Shown: positions 36,442 to 48,397, numbered from the stretch's first letter. The stretch is DNA of 64,000 nt from Xanthostigma xanthostigma (GCA_963575645.1 OY754466.1:41758001-41822000); one strand, 5' to 3'. The notes: generated from the letters alone by a model not told the origin. Program-made: numbers and translations.

Positions 36442-36822
36442 AATAAATACAATCTCTATTTGAGAAATAAATAGAAAAATACTTTTAAATTATGAACGCT
36501 CTTGAAATTTAAACAGATAGTATACCATTATTTTATACAATATTATAGGTATATCTTTAACTCTCGGGCATAGATAGTGGCTGAATGTATACAAAAAATG
36601 TAAAAGCCAAAAAGTTTAACTGTCGTTATTAATATGCCATCCATATAGCGCAATTGCCGAGCGTTTTTAATCCCTCATCTGCACTATTTTATCACTAATT
36701 TCAAAATAAAAAACTAAAAATGCTGTAAAAACTGCTTATTTTCGGCAACAGTAAAGATAAAAAATATTTAACCATTTGTCACGTATTTTTAATTAACGGT
36801 CATGTGTGTTTGTCTGTTTCAG

Positions 36823-37005
36823 GTTGGCAGCGGCGCAAGAGGCAGCGGCGCAGGCGCAGCACCAGGCGGGGGCGGCCGGCGCAGCTGATAGAATGGGGGG
36901 CCCGACCAGCGCGGCGGGGGCGGGGGGGCAAGGACCTTCCTCGCTATTCCTGCTATCAGAGGAGAACCCCATCCGCCGATATACGCGCTTCATCATCGAG
37001 TGGCC
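36823..37005 (+). CDS. cac: cac exon 2: N-terminal cytoplasmic region to the edge of IS1
   Basis: This exon encodes the end of the cytoplasmic N-terminus of a Cav2-type calcium channel alpha-1 subunit. After an Ala/Gln/Gly-rich low-complexity segment (LAAAQEAAAQ, then GGPTSAAGAGG) comes the conserved insect Cav2 block GPSSLFLLSEENPIRRYTRF, then IIEWP at the last codon. The acceptor is 'tgtctgtttcag' (cut at 36822/36823). The exon takes two bases from the previous exon and ends two bases into the Pro codon (CC|T). The downstream boundary is not GT but ATATCCTTT, a U12-type donor. The region is strikingly GC-rich compared with its surroundings. An internal Met (36893) could be an alternative start. 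Confidence 0.93.
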
Positions 37006-38416
37006 ATATCCTTTACTACATGCAATATCACTTTACAATTATTGTTCATTCACGGCCCTACCTTCCATTCAGGGTTGACCAAGTTAAAAAACTACCGAAT
37101 CATAATGTATTTGTATCTATTCACTTCAATAATTTTAATGTCAACTATACAATACGTTTACTGCTTAAGGAATATCCACTTTTATCAGTTCAATCATACT
37201 GCTTCAATGGTCAGAGCTATTTTGTTCATTCAAGGTATCTAGGTTAATTTTGTACGAAATTTATTCAAATTGTAGCTCTTTGAAAAGGAGTGACTCTGTT
37301 CTATAGAAAGAAACCATTTTTAGATTAATCCGAGTTCATAACTACTCTTAGAATTGAAATTGAAAATCGCAAACAGCAGCTGTCGATTAGTTTTAGTTTG
37401 TACGTACATACATACGTACGTACGTCCGAGCTCTTCAAATCGCAATTTTTGACGGATCACCTTGGTTTATTTATACTCTTTATTTACTATCAGACTAGAA
37501 TTTGCTTTTTTAGGGAATTCTACCGGTTTTTACTTAATTTGAATACCATTTTTTTTGCTCCCTAACCTTTCATTAGTAAAACTGCTAATCAATTACTTTT
37601 TAATACCAAAGAAAAACCAAATAAATTTACTTAAAATAGATGTACTTAAATGAAGTTATTATTTTTATCTACTCCGTAGGTAATTCAGAGAATCAAACTT
37701 TAATGTAAAAAAAATTATTTATTATTTTAAACGACGCAGACACTAATTACAATATTAAATAAAATATATTTATTGATATAAAAGCCCATTTCATTAAAGA
37801 AAGCGGCACCGTGAGAATACGGTTATAAATGGCGTCACAAAAAACGTACCCATAGAAATAAATTACTTCAGGGTGATGCTGCCGCTCCCGACAAAACCAC
37901 ATTCATTTATGCACACGTTTCATTCATTCAGGATCATATCACGACCGCTATATTACGGTACCGCTATCTTAGGAAACCAAGGCTTAAGTGTTGATTCCTA
38001 AATTCTGATCTTGGTTGATTTAAACTTAGTTGTCTTAACGTTAAATATCTATGAAACAAATCGTACAAATATAATTGAACAATAGTTACTGTTACTGCAA
38101 AGTGATTATTATCACATTATTTGACTAAAACTAGTTTTTCTTTATTTTATTTCTGTATAATTTTCCACTTTTTTGTATAATTTGTAACCTTAACCTAACA
38201 ATATTTAAAAGCTGTATTGTAAAATAGCTGCCATTGTGGTGTAACACGTGATTTGATTGCATATTATCAAAACCTAACCTATCAAAAGTTAACTGTGTCA
38301 ATCAGCTGTTCAGTAAAATAGCGGCCATTATGATTTATCACGTGATTTGAGTGCGTTTTATCTGTATTTGAATTTTGATTGTTATTTTGTTTTTTCCTTA
38401 ATTGATTTATATTTAC
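37006..38416 (+). other. cac: U12-type AT-AC intron of cac (1411 bp)
   Basis: The donor is ATATCCTTT (37006-37014), identical to the minor-spliceosome consensus. The acceptor is AC (38415-38416). A branch-site match TTCCTTAAT (38394-38402) lies about 15 nt before the acceptor, within the short range typical of U12 introns. Removing it joins CC|T into Pro and restores [14 protein letters not shown] introns are known in sodium and calcium channel alpha-subunit genes. No GT-AG alternative gives the conserved frame. Confidence 0.93.
38219..38354 (+). repeat. Direct repeat near the U12 branch site
   Basis: 'gtaaaatagctgccatt' with 'cacgtgatttgattgc' (38219-38258) recurs as 'gtaaaatagcggccatt' with 'cacgtgatttgagtgc' (38314-38354), 96 bp apart. 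Each unit contains the E-box CACGTG. The second copy ends 40 bp before the branch site. Confidence 0.75.
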
Positions 38417-38522
38417 TCCGTTCGAGTATGCTGTGCTGCTGACAATCATTGCCAACTGTGTGGTACTAGCGCTGGAGGAGCATTTGCCTAGCGGAGACAA
38501 GACTATCTTAGCAAAAAAATTA
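38417..38522 (+). CDS. cac: cac exon 3: transmembrane segment IS1
   Basis: Encodes [20 protein letters not shown], the first transmembrane helix of domain I, followed by [15 protein letters not shown] in the S1-S2 loop. The exon begins with the T that completes the Pro codon across the U12 intron and ends in phase 0 at GTAAGT (38523). Its 106 nt fit the frame exactly. The loop is where insect orthologues vary, while the helix is nearly invariant. Confidence 0.95.
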
Positions 38523-38660
38523 GTAAGTAGCAAATTTTCAACGAAAGTAAAATGGTCATTCGTTCCCAAAAGTATAGTTTACAATTTCAAACATAATTAA
38601 ACTTTTAATATAATCATTAAATTTTGTCCTGAAAGAAGAATTACTTATTTTTTTGAGAAA

Positions 38661-39150
38661 ACTCGGTGCAGAGCTGAAAATTTGCAGAATAATAAGAGAT
38701 AGTACAAGTAAGTAGGGAAAAAATTGCCAGAAGGCTAGGCGGAAGATAAAGAGCCGCCCGAAGGCGCTAATGTTGCGAAAAATCAGTGCACTTCTGGCAA
38801 TTTCTATACTTATTCTGTTGTTATAACAACGTAATTTTATTAATGAAAATATATGACGATTAATTTTATTTCTATCAAAATGACATTAATAATTTTGAAT
38901 ATTTGAAGAATGTAATTATTTATATCATGTTTGAATTTTCAGTATGCCCTTATAATGTATAATATATATAATATATAATCTAGTTTTGAATTACAGAATA
39001 AGTATAGAAATTGCCAGAAGTGCACTGATTTTTCGCAGCATTAGCGCCTTCTGGAGACTCTTTATCTTCCGCCTAGCCTTCTAGCAATTTTTTCCCTACT
39101 TACTTGTACTATCTCCTATTATTCTGCAAATTTTCAGCTCTGCACCGAGT
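38661..39150. repeat. Intronic hairpin with arms of about 160 bp
   Basis: 'actcggtgcagagctgaaaa', 'gtacaagtaagtagggaaaa' and 'tcagtgcacttctggcaat' in the left arm (38661 to about 38820) are mirrored in the right arm (about 38996-39150). It occupies more than half of the 826-bp intron 38523-39348, so it would fold in the pre-mRNA. Confidence 0.85.
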
Positions 39151-39348
39151 CACCCATTTTCTCCGTAGCCAGCTCTTATTCCATTATGTGGAGATAGTAC
39201 GTTATAAGATACAATCTGAATTAAAAGTAATATTAATTTTAGAAAACTTAATAAATCATTAACCCCGAATCAGATTTGATCAACTAATATTTGTTCCCAG
39301 ATTTGGCTTTCTCTATTATTTATTAAAAAGATTATTTCTTTTTTTCAG

Positions 39349-39488
39349 GAGGCAACTGAGGCTTACTTTTTATTTATATTCTGCGTGGAAGCGTCATTGA
39401 AAATTTTAGCCTTAGGTTTTGTTTTACATAGGGGTTCGTACCTTAGAAACATTTGGAACATTATGGATTTCTTTGTAGTGGTCACAGG
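39349..39488 (+). CDS. cac: cac exon 4: IS2 and IS3
   Basis: The acceptor 'tttctttttttcag' leads to [20 protein letters not shown] (IS2), then [20 protein letters not shown] and FFVVVT (IS3). RNIWNIMDF is a signature of calcium channel domain I. The exon ends two bases into a Gly codon (GG|G) before the donor GTGAGT. Both IS4 exons downstream start with the G that completes it. Confidence 0.96.
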
Positions 39489-39850
39489 GTGAGTTGAGTT
39501 TTAATAAGATTCTTAATTTTAAAATGTTTGCAGTGTTAATGCGTGTGCAAATATTTGTGTGCAATTGGTTACTTATTGAGTGTGACTGGGAAGCCGGTAC
39601 CTACTATTGATTTCATAAATAATAAATCAATGCATATTGATTTCTATACATTTACTATACACGTCTATTCATTATTCAATAACACAGAAGCTTGGAAGTC
39701 ATGTGCGTACGTGATAAAGAAAAACAAAAAACAATATATAAACACGAATGGAACCATTGTTTCCAGTTGGACGATACTACCTGGAAACATTTTCGTATCT
39801 TTAGCGTACAGACATCAGTTTCTGACCTATGGTATTCCGTACCAAAATAG

Positions 39851-40412
39851 TAATGCCTGCAGTACACATTTGCCGAGAGATCTCGCCGACAGATTAGGTA
39901 AAGCGAGCGTCTACGAATGTGTCTGTGTACACACTCGGCCTGGCTCGGCTTTACTGTCCATTTAGACGACACAGTTAAATGGATCTGGTCGTTGTTTGTG
40001 TTGCTGCTGTTGAAGCTTATTGTTCATATAGCTATTACAAATATATTTATATAATAAAAAAAAATCAAAAAGTCCTGGAAGCCAAGAAGATGGCGGATGT
40101 CTCATTTTGGTAATGTTCTAAGAAATCAATTACTGTGTCATTGGTCCAGTCCGCCATAACTTTTTTATCATTAAAAGTTACACTTTAACCAACAAAAATA
40201 ACAAATTAAGTACATTTAAATTCGCACGAGGCGACGAGTGTGTACTGACTGCGCTCGTACTCGCCGCTCGGTTTCTTTGACTCGCGGTAGAAAGACCGAC
40301 TTTATACGGAGCGCTGGCGAGGCGAGACAGTGCTCTACGAGATCAGGCGAGCGTTCCCAATTCGCGTTCGCTTAGTCTCGGTATCCCTTGGCGAATGTGT
40401 ACTGCAGGCATA
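39851..40412. mobile_element. TIR element in intron 4
   Basis: The left end 'gcctgcagtacacatttgcc' (from 39854) and the right end 'gcgaatgtgtactgcaggc' (to 40410) are inverted. The interior is unusually CpG-rich ('ctcgtactcgccgctcgg'). No transposase frame was recognised. Confidence 0.7.
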
Positions 40413-41145
40413 ACGTTTATGACTTTACTCCCGTGTCTGTCACAAACTCCCAGAGCCAGACGGTACAAGCTTGATTTGAATTTTGACATGGTTAAAGCTT
40501 GTTATGATCTAACCGTGTGGTTTAGATATGGATATATTTTCAGAATATATTTTAGGAATATTATAAAAAATAATTATGTAATCTCAATATTTTTTATACA
40601 TACTTACTCCCTATTTTTCAAAAAAACATTTTAATAGTTGTGTGTTTAAATGGAATGATTGATTTTGAAATTTGGTTTTTGTTTCTAGAATAAAATAATT
40701 ATAATACCTACTAAATCTTTATTTTTCAGCGTTTTTATTAAATTTTGTTAAATTAGGGACCACAAAGCTATAATTTTACTTAAATCATTAACGACCCATC
40801 AGATCAATTAAAGGGAGAATATACAACGTATTTAGAAAACATTATTTTCAAATTTCCCTCCTTTTTTAAAATAAACCAATGACGTCATTATGCACTGAAC
40901 AACAGTCACATTATATGGGAATCACAATAATAATATTATATTTTCCTTTTTGAGTTTAAAATTAATGATGTCACTATGCCATAGTCATATTATTGTATAA
41001 GAATTTTACTGAAGGGTTGTAGAAAGCATTGTCAATAAATTTGGCTTGACTATGACCTTAGATTGTGATTATATATTTACAGTTTTTATACATGCCGGAG
41101 CAATCTAATGTCGTTGTGAAACTCTCTGTCATCTAGATTCTTAGA

Positions 41146-41939
41146 CAGTGATGTCAAAGACACGGTCCGCGGGCCGCATCTGGCCCAAAACCTATCTCAA
41201 TACGGCTCGCGACCAGAATTTATCCAGTGACGATTTTAGTCGGCATTCGATGTCACTACGTATTTTTAAAATTACTGGATGCTCAAGGTCAACACAATTT
41301 ACCCTTTTATTACCTTTATATCAAAATTGTTTAAAACTAAATAATTAATTAAGATTTTAATTTAGTATGTGTTTTAGCTTTTAATTTAGAGTTTGGCCCG
41401 CTAACCAGTGCCGGATTAAGACTCCTTTATGCTCTAAACATTTCTTGATTATGGGTACCATCTCTAATATGTTTAGTTTATAAAAAAAATCAAATTGATG
41501 GAAAAAAGTTAAAAAACATAGATTTAAAAAAAAAATGAATTTTACAATCAATGCTCCCACTGAAAATTTGGCTGTCTATAAAATTGTTCATTTTTATACC
41601 ATTAATAGAAGAAAAGTTTCAAAACTTTAAAACTAGAAAAATTGAACTAATTGAAAAAAACTGTTTTCGTTTTAATTTTCAAAAATAAATTACTATTTAT
41701 TTTTAACTTTTAATATCAGTAAATAAAATTTTTGAGAACATGATAAGAAGAAAAAAAATTATTGACACGGTTTAGTGAGGTACTTTTCATTTCTGAATTC
41801 TCAGTAGTGCTTCTTGGCGCCCCCTGAGACGTGATACCCTAAGCAATTGTTTAATTTGCTTGAAGGTTAATCCGCCACTGCCACTAACACACCCTAATTC
41901 TTATAAATGCCCTTTAGAAAAATCTGTCTGACACCCCTG
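41146..41939 (-). mobile_element. hAT-type element with a second hAT nested inside
   Basis: The ends 'cagtgatgtcaaagac' and, inverted, 'caggggtgtcagacag' match the family at 28765 and 59557 in reverse. The flanking octamers are decayed (ttcttaga, atctaaaa; 5 of 8). Confidence 0.65.
41406..41880. mobile_element. Nested hAT-type MITE (475 bp)
   Basis: The TIRs CAGTGCCGGATTAAG and CAGTGGCGGATTAAC are inverted, with target octamers 'ccgctaac' (41398-41405) and 'ccactaac' (41881-41888). It inserted into the element above. Confidence 0.8.
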
Positions 41940-42317
41940 ATCTAAAACATTAGCTTGAACTTATACAAAAACAAATTATTGATCTACATAGAAAAATAAA
42001 GAAATTAATTCTAATCAAAATGCGTAGAAAAACATTGTTTCAAAGTAGAAGTTGTACAAACAATATCGTTTCAATCAATCAATTATTTTTCGAGTAGGAT
42101 CCATTTAAAGTTCAACAAAGCTTTTCATAATATGCATGGTCACAATCTAATGCCATTGTCAAATCGAATTTTTTGACAACCTATCATCAGTAAGACACAA
42201 ATATTTAAAAGAGTATATTTTAAAAGTCACGATAGTAATTTCAAATTTCCCGCTATATGAATTAATGACGTCGTATTTAATAAAAATGACACGTATCACG
42301 TTATACATATGACGCAG

Positions 42318-42418
42318 GTCAATGACTATATTCGCTGAGGCAAACGTTGACGTAGATCTGCGGATGTTACGCTCCTTTCGTGTGTTGCGACCCCTCAAAC
42401 TGGTCTCTCGTATTCCAA
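42318..42418 (+). CDS. cac: cac exon 5a: alternative IS4 voltage sensor
   Basis: This 101-nt exon encodes SMTIFAEANVDVDLRMLRSF followed by [13 protein letters not shown], the S4 helix of domain I with Arg/Lys at every third position. It starts with the G completing Gly from exon 4 and ends at A|GTAAGG, which joins to GT in exon 6 to make Ser. Exon 5b has the same length and phases, so the pair must be used alternatively; splicing both would duplicate S4. Compared with 5b, 12 of 35 residues differ, including an extra Arg (LVSR against LVSG). The acceptor has a poor polypyrimidine tract ('atacatatgacgcag'), which may make its use dependent on regulation. Drosophila cac has mutually exclusive IS4 exons. 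Confidence 0.93.
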
Positions 42419-42870
42419 GTAAGGCTCTACCTACGACAAGTCAACGGCGCTGTAGATAACACTTACCTAAATACACAAAATACACATTCACATAAAATTA
42501 AAGCTCAGTTGAAGACCACCGATTTACACTTAGATCTAAATATTGGGAATAGATTTTTTCTTTTATCAAAAATTGATGTGACTTTAAATATTTTGTGCTT
42601 TCATAATTCTTTATAATCTACTTGTTGTCCAGTCCGGTTCGTCCGGGTAGATTTTGACTTCGCAGCGAAATAATCAAAAGTAATAATTTTTCATAACTTA
42701 TTTCTTAAATGGTTTTTAATTCTTACTACTACTTATCTAAAATTTCAAATGCTTCTAGCTCAGTTAGGATAGCGTTCCGGGTATATTAGACATTTTTGAC
42801 TTGAAATCACCCCAGCAACACAGTCCCAGACTATGGCAATCATGTCGTGGGACACCCTGTATTTAATGTG

Positions 42871-43359
42871 AAAAAAATCCACACCACAACTGGACGCTGA
42901 AGCTCAACTCTAAAAGGTCGCTATTTTAATTTTAGTTTATTAACGTGGAAAACATGTTTTTTTTTAATTGAAGTTACTAATTAACTCAATTTTTTACAAA
43001 TAATCATTATATTATATTCTTGAAGCTGAATCTTTTGGCTTTCAAAAACTCGATAATAATGTATGATTATTATAATTAGAAGACCAGTTACAGCCATCTG
43101 AAAATGAATGAATTTCTGACTACAGAGAAATTGTAGGTATGTAATAATTTTTTATGTACATGATTTTTTGAAAGTTTTTTATAGAGTTTAGGAAAGCTTA
43201 AAGAGTCAGCTTCATATATTTATAATGATTATTTGTAAAAAATTGAGTTAATTGCAAGTAATTTCAATTTAAAAAAATGTTCTATGCCAATTAAATGGGA
43301 AATTCAAATTAAAATAGCGACCTCTTAGAGTGCCCATCTTTGGTGAGGACTTTTTTTAA
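42871..43359. repeat. Intronic hairpin related to a hAT end
   Basis: 'attgagttaattgcaagtaa' and 'tttacaaataatcattat' occur mirrored, and the outer ends 'gaaaaaaatccacacc' and 'ggtgaggacttttttt' are inverted. The right-arm sequence reappears at 58840-58975 beside the hAT transposase remnant, suggesting a non-autonomous relative. Confidence 0.7.
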
Positions 43360-43971
43360 ATTAATTAGAAACATTTGAGGGGGTAAGAGCAAAAGAAAAA
43401 AAATACATTTTTTTTAATCACCCTAATATACATAAAAATGTTCTTATTTCAAAATTGGTGGTTTTCATCTGAAGTTAAAACATTATTCACAAAAACCGTT
43501 TTATACATGCGTTACATAATAATATACAGTGTGTTCTATTAGGTATATTATTGGCCGTAGAGCTAGATACACAATGTGCCAGCTGCCTGCCTACCACCCG
43601 GTTTCCCGATTAGTACAGTTACTATTTATATTTTTAATTATGTAGTACTTATATACTTTATTCTTATAAATCGGTCTGAGCAGACAACATCTTAATGGTC
43701 TTTTTATAGCTTATAATTATTGTTCATTATTATTTTATTGATATTACATTTAGAGACAATTAGGTAATATTGTGTTTTATGTGTCGATTAAAATATATTT
43801 ATTAACTAATTATCTTGGAAACGTTTTGCTAATCTAATAAATTAAATAAACGCGGAGGATAATGGGGTGTAATGGTCAGGATGTCAGTCTTTGGATCAGA
43901 CTGTCGTGGCTTCTAATCCCAACCCCCCAGACCAGATATTATGTGGTCATATGCAATTGGATATATGGTGG

Positions 43972-44471
43972 CACTTCACATGGCTATTTGTGTTCGCTAT
44001 TGGGTGTTTGTTGTATTTGGCTAAATATATGACGTTCAAGACAAACATGCAAATAGAGGCAAATACGGCCATCCACACATGGCAGTCAAATAACAAACAC
44101 ACAAACATTTGGCAGCAGAACGCAAGGTTCAAAATTCCAGGAATTTTAGCACTATTTCATTGTCCCAATTCATTTTCAATAGTAATTGTTCCAGTTCTCG
44201 CTCACAGCACAGACACAAAAATACTGCACGTCCGTACAGATTCACGGCGCGTTCGCTTTTGAATATGGCCATTGTGTGGACGGTTTATTTGCCTATTTGA
44301 CTCCTTTGATGTGCCTCGAAAAACCGACAAGCGCACGGTAACGCGTATTTGGTATTGGCCTTATTTGTCAAATAGGCGAAAAAACCAACACTTTGTCAAA
44401 TAGACTGTCCACACATGGTAATTGTTTGCCAAATATGCCAAATACACAAATACAAATAGCCGTGTGAAGTG
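43972..44471. repeat. Imperfect inverted repeat
   Basis: 'cacttcacatggctatttgt' is mirrored by 'caaatagccgtgtgaagtg', and 'cacacatgg' with 'gtcaaata' blocks recur inside. Open frames across it are shadows. Confidence 0.6.
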
Positions 44472-46958
44472 TGGGCATTACAGATATCAAACAAGTATCA
44501 ACTGAATGACGTCTTGTTCGATTTTATATACTCTTTAAGATTTTTTAAATTTTACAAATAAATCATGTTGCTGTTTACTTTTGGCGCTTTGTCATTTCCA
44601 CTTGGCAGCACGTTGAGTAAGCCAATACTCCGAGTCTCCGAGAAATTAAAAAAATGCTGCTGTATAACGCCCTGCGCTGTGCCGTGCTGCAACGCTTAAG
44701 TGAAACTCGTATCATTTAAAAATCTGTAAACAATAATTTTAAGCGCAGCATTTTGCCGCGCTGCTCGATGCTGCTTAAGTGTGATTCGACCTTTACCCTT
44801 ACGTTGCCCGTTTCTTCCATGACACAAAGATGTTATATCACCTCAGACATTACCAAGATGATTCTCCAAACCAGTGCTTCTCGAATATTCAGACTCCAGA
44901 ATTCCTTAAGGAGGTTGAGCCGTTTTACGAAGATAATGAAAAAAATCTGAAATAAAGTTTTTTTAATAGATTTTTTTATGACAAAATTTTCTGTAAAAAA
45001 TCCAAAATCATGAGGAGATTTATAAAGTAAAAAATTAAAAAAACTTTTACATGTAGTCTTATGGAAAATATGTCAGCCTAGCATGCAAACGGTACATTTT
45101 AATTTTTTGCAAATAAGCAAATAATGTCAGCAGTTCCGAAAACTAACTATGTAAAGCATCGATATCTTACGCATATTTTAATATTTTTTCCAATTTAATT
45201 AGGAGACTTTCAATCAATAAAAAAAATTATTAAACCTTAGCACTTTTCGATTATGGACTTTTATTCGTGACAATTTTAACAATTTTAACTGAATTTTAAC
45301 TGAATTTTCAACTTTTTAATGATTTAATTATAATTTTTATTACTTCTAATTTCTTTTTTTAATTATTTACTGCAAAAAATATGTAAAATACAGATATTTA
45401 CATAAGTTTATTTTTTCTAATCTAACTTTGTACACAAAATTCAAAAGTTAGTCCATTAAGTAAAATACTGAAATAATTAATTGATATTAAAAAAAAAAAA
45501 ACATTTATTTATGCCTTTATGACAATAATTTATTGGTATCATCGACTTATAACCTTTTGTAAAAATTTATTATGGAAAAGTTCCCATTTAGAATTCGACT
45601 TACTTTTGATTGGGACTGTAACGCATCAACCTCCTTAAATGTTATAATGGCAACTAAGGTTTTTTCTTCGAGAAAATTAAAAGGTTTCACTCACAATAAA
45701 CTAACTACGTCGATTGCGATATAAGAAGTTCTCTGGGGGGTTGTGGCTCACATTATGAAATGCAGTGAACAACAAATTGAAATCGATTCAGCGGATTACA
45801 AGTAAATCGAAAATATTCAACCATCCGAAAAAGAGTTTGGACTCTATATAATAGATAAAACTGAATTAATAGTCTATTCGAATTTAAATATATTTTATCG
45901 ACATATGAATCTTAATACGTCAATGTGTGTAATTATTTCTGTTGTGACATAGAAGAGTGGTTTAGCTAATTCACCTGGAACATGTAAACAAATTAGTTAT
46001 TTACAATGTTCGCTCATTCATTGGCTTTGATTTTAATATATCAGGTATTATTATTAATATGTTATAGCGTTGTATATCAACTCTTTTCTTCGTCAAGTGT
46101 TTATTTACTATTATTAATGATATTATTGCTAATTAACTGTGTTTTAGTTTACAGATTAGTCGTTAGATGGACTTTTATAACGCTGCATAAAATTTTGATG
46201 TTTTATGTAATTACACTGAAATTAATCATAATCAAATCAAGTTTATATATTTTTTTACAATGTTTTGCTCGTCATTTGACTAGATTGAATATAAATTAAT
46301 GTATTTTATTTTTCAAATGACGTAATTTTGTTCATCTTTAAATGATTTTTTAAAAACAAATTATCTGCCCTAGCTTGTCATTTTGTGTACAGACGAGCTT
46401 GTGAAGATATCGTAGTTTATGGCATGTCCATGCTTCGTCTATTACAAGCCCCCAGTTTCTTGATTTTAATCTGAAAAAAATGTTCTCAATATATTAGTAA
46501 AAATAATAGTACATTGAAAATATCAATAGGTTGATGAAAACAATCTAAAAAATAAGCGCAGCAATTCTTTTTTTCCGGACATTGGAAATAATACTTATTA
46601 TTATCACAAGCTCCGACAGTATAAAGATCTACTGGACAACACTAAGAAAATTCTGTTAGTGAATTTAATAGATAATATGATGGAAAACAGCAAATTCAAT
46701 TTTTTTTTATCATTTTTGTTGTCCTATTTCGAATACAGCCAAACACTATATACTTGACGTTTATACAGATTATGAGAAGTGTCAATTATTATTTATAATT
46801 ATCGTCGTCTGCTTCGTAATACCTGGCAGACCTCATATAGAACATTTGAAAAGAGATCTGCTAGGTATGCAAAAAATGCAATTAATTTTAAATAATTCAC
46901 ACCTCTTTATAATCTGTGTAAACAACAAATTCGAGATACTGACAACAAAGGATAAATC
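44472..46958. other. Intronic AT-rich sequence
   Basis: A small 'gcagcattttgccgcgctgc' inverted motif lies near 44740. Otherwise no bounded element or gene was recognised. Confidence 0.4.
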
Positions 46959-47224
46959 CAAAACTAAAACCCGACTAGGTACTGAAAAGTATAAAACAAG
47001 AAAATATTTTCATCTGAGGATAGCCGTGGTCATATGCCACCTACCCTAACAAAACATTACATTTTAACAGTAGTAAGCGATCATAAGCTCTAGAGGGCAA
47101 AGTGCATCACGCTATACATCTAAAGGGGCCTCATATATTATATGAGAAGACATACGACCACGGCTATCCTCAGATGAGAATATTTTCTTGTATCATACTT
47201 TTCAGTAGTCGGGTTTTAGTTTTT
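46959..47224. repeat. Intronic inverted repeat
   Basis: 'aaaactaaaacccgacta' and 'tctgaggatagccgtggtc' in the left arm are mirrored in the right arm ('gaccacggctatcctcaga', 'agtcgggttttagtttt'). Confidence 0.8.
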
Positions 47225-47282
47225 GAATTTATTTTTTTTAACTTATTTTTTGTTTTCAATTTGCTCACCCCTGGGACCAAAA

Positions 47283-47456
47283 TTCAAAAATAAACGTAGC
47301 CTATGTTACTCGGGTCATGATAACGAATCGATTGACACCTTATTTATCAAAATCGGATGAATAGTTTAGGCGCTACGGTGGAACATCCGTAATTACAAAC
47401 ATTCATAGACTGCTAAACTCATAACCCTTTCTTTTGGCTTCGCCGTAATCCGGTAA
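47283..47456 (+). mobile_element. Retroelement 3' UTR-like fragment
   Basis: 'cctatgttactcgggtcatg', 'ggcgctacggtggaac' and 'cttttggcttcgccg' are phrases I associate with 3' ends of lepidopteran non-LTR elements. There is no coding part. Confidence 0.4.
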
Positions 47457-48087
47457 AAAATAATAAAAACACTGAATTAGTCTGCCATCGATTGGATATT
47501 TTTCATAATAATATCTATTAGATTTAATAATAAAATTTTAAGTGTTGTCTAGTAGACTTTTGTTCGGTCATAGCTTGGTCTATTATTGACTGCTTTGTGC
47601 CATCGACGATTACGTAATATATCTCGTTTAAAAAATAATATGATAAAATTTATTTACAAATTAATATCGAAATATTTATTGCAGCGTTATAAAAAGCAAC
47701 GATAGAAGATCTTATGTTTTATATAGGACTAGTGTCCTAGTGTTCTAGACAATTATTTATCAGTCCTAGATAACTGAGAGCATAAAGTGTGCAGTGTGAA
47801 TTGTTTATTTATTTATTTATTCCAACCCTAATTATAGTGAAAATCTACTTAAAGATAATAGCAAAGTAGCAAAATATAACTGTGTGAAGATGATGTATGT
47901 GGTTTAAATGATTTCCCTAAAAATATTTATCATTTCAATGCGTTCTTTTGTTTAGCGAAACTTTTGATTGGCATAATGAAAACATTTTTCATGAACTGTT
48001 GTCTAAATTTTCATATATGAATCACATTTCTGACTATGGGTGTTACTGTACACGAATTCAAAGCGTCTTTTATAATATATACTATAT

Positions 48088-48397
48088 AGATTATAGGATT
48101 TTTTATGGGTATGTGGACAAATTTAACACGTTAAATGATTGTAAATTTGCAACGTTTCGTATTTTTATTAATACATCTTCAGACAACTGAAACAATTACA
48201 ATGAAACATAGTATATTATTATGAATAATTATAAACATTAAAAGGTTTGTTACAGATTTTAATGTTTAATATTCTATGTTTCATTGTAATTGTTTCAGTT
48301 GCCTGAAGATGTATTAATAAAAATACGAAACGTTGCAAATTTACAATCATTTAACGTGTTAAATTTGTCCACATACCCGTAAAAAATCCTATAATTT
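48088..48397. mobile_element. Inverted pair with near-complete hammerhead-like motifs
   Basis: The plus block 48299-48338 has stem I TTGC/GCAA, CTGAAGA, T, stem II GTATT/AATAC with loop AATAA, then GAAAC and GTT. The minus block 48147-48186 is the same except one stem I wobble (TTGT/GCAA). The arms extend to 'ataggattttttatgggtat' and its complement. Confidence 0.85.

Larger units (their letters stand above)
30335..36822 (+). other. cac: cac intron 1 (putative, 6.5 kb)
   Basis: GTGAGT at the left and a pyrimidine-rich 'tgtttgtctgtttcag' at the right. The interior holds the elements listed separately. 30341-31238, 31699-32768 and 35101-35828 show no gene. The 134-codon minus-strand frame at 31786-32190 is rejected. 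Confidence 0.5.

Noticed and set aside
36995..37020. GT donor at 'gagtgg' for exon 2
   Set aside because: Using it would delete conserved Trp-Pro and break the frame; the ATATCCTTT donor and AC acceptor give the exact conserved protein.
36804..37247. 147-codon frame overlapping exon 2
   Set aside because: It is a frame shadow of the GC-rich cac exon, reading Arg-rich low-complexity sequence and then intron.
40200..40420. CpG-rich promoter island in intron 4
   Set aside because: It lies within a TIR-bounded mobile element (39851-40412), so the composition is explained by the element.
42752..42800. 'tagctcagttaggatagcg' as a tRNA
   Set aside because: Only A-box similarity; no B box or stems at the correct distance.
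43866..43925. tRNA-like 'gtaatggtcaggatgtcag' segment
   Set aside because: It has loose similarity to a tRNA or SINE head, but no cloverleaf could be drawn.
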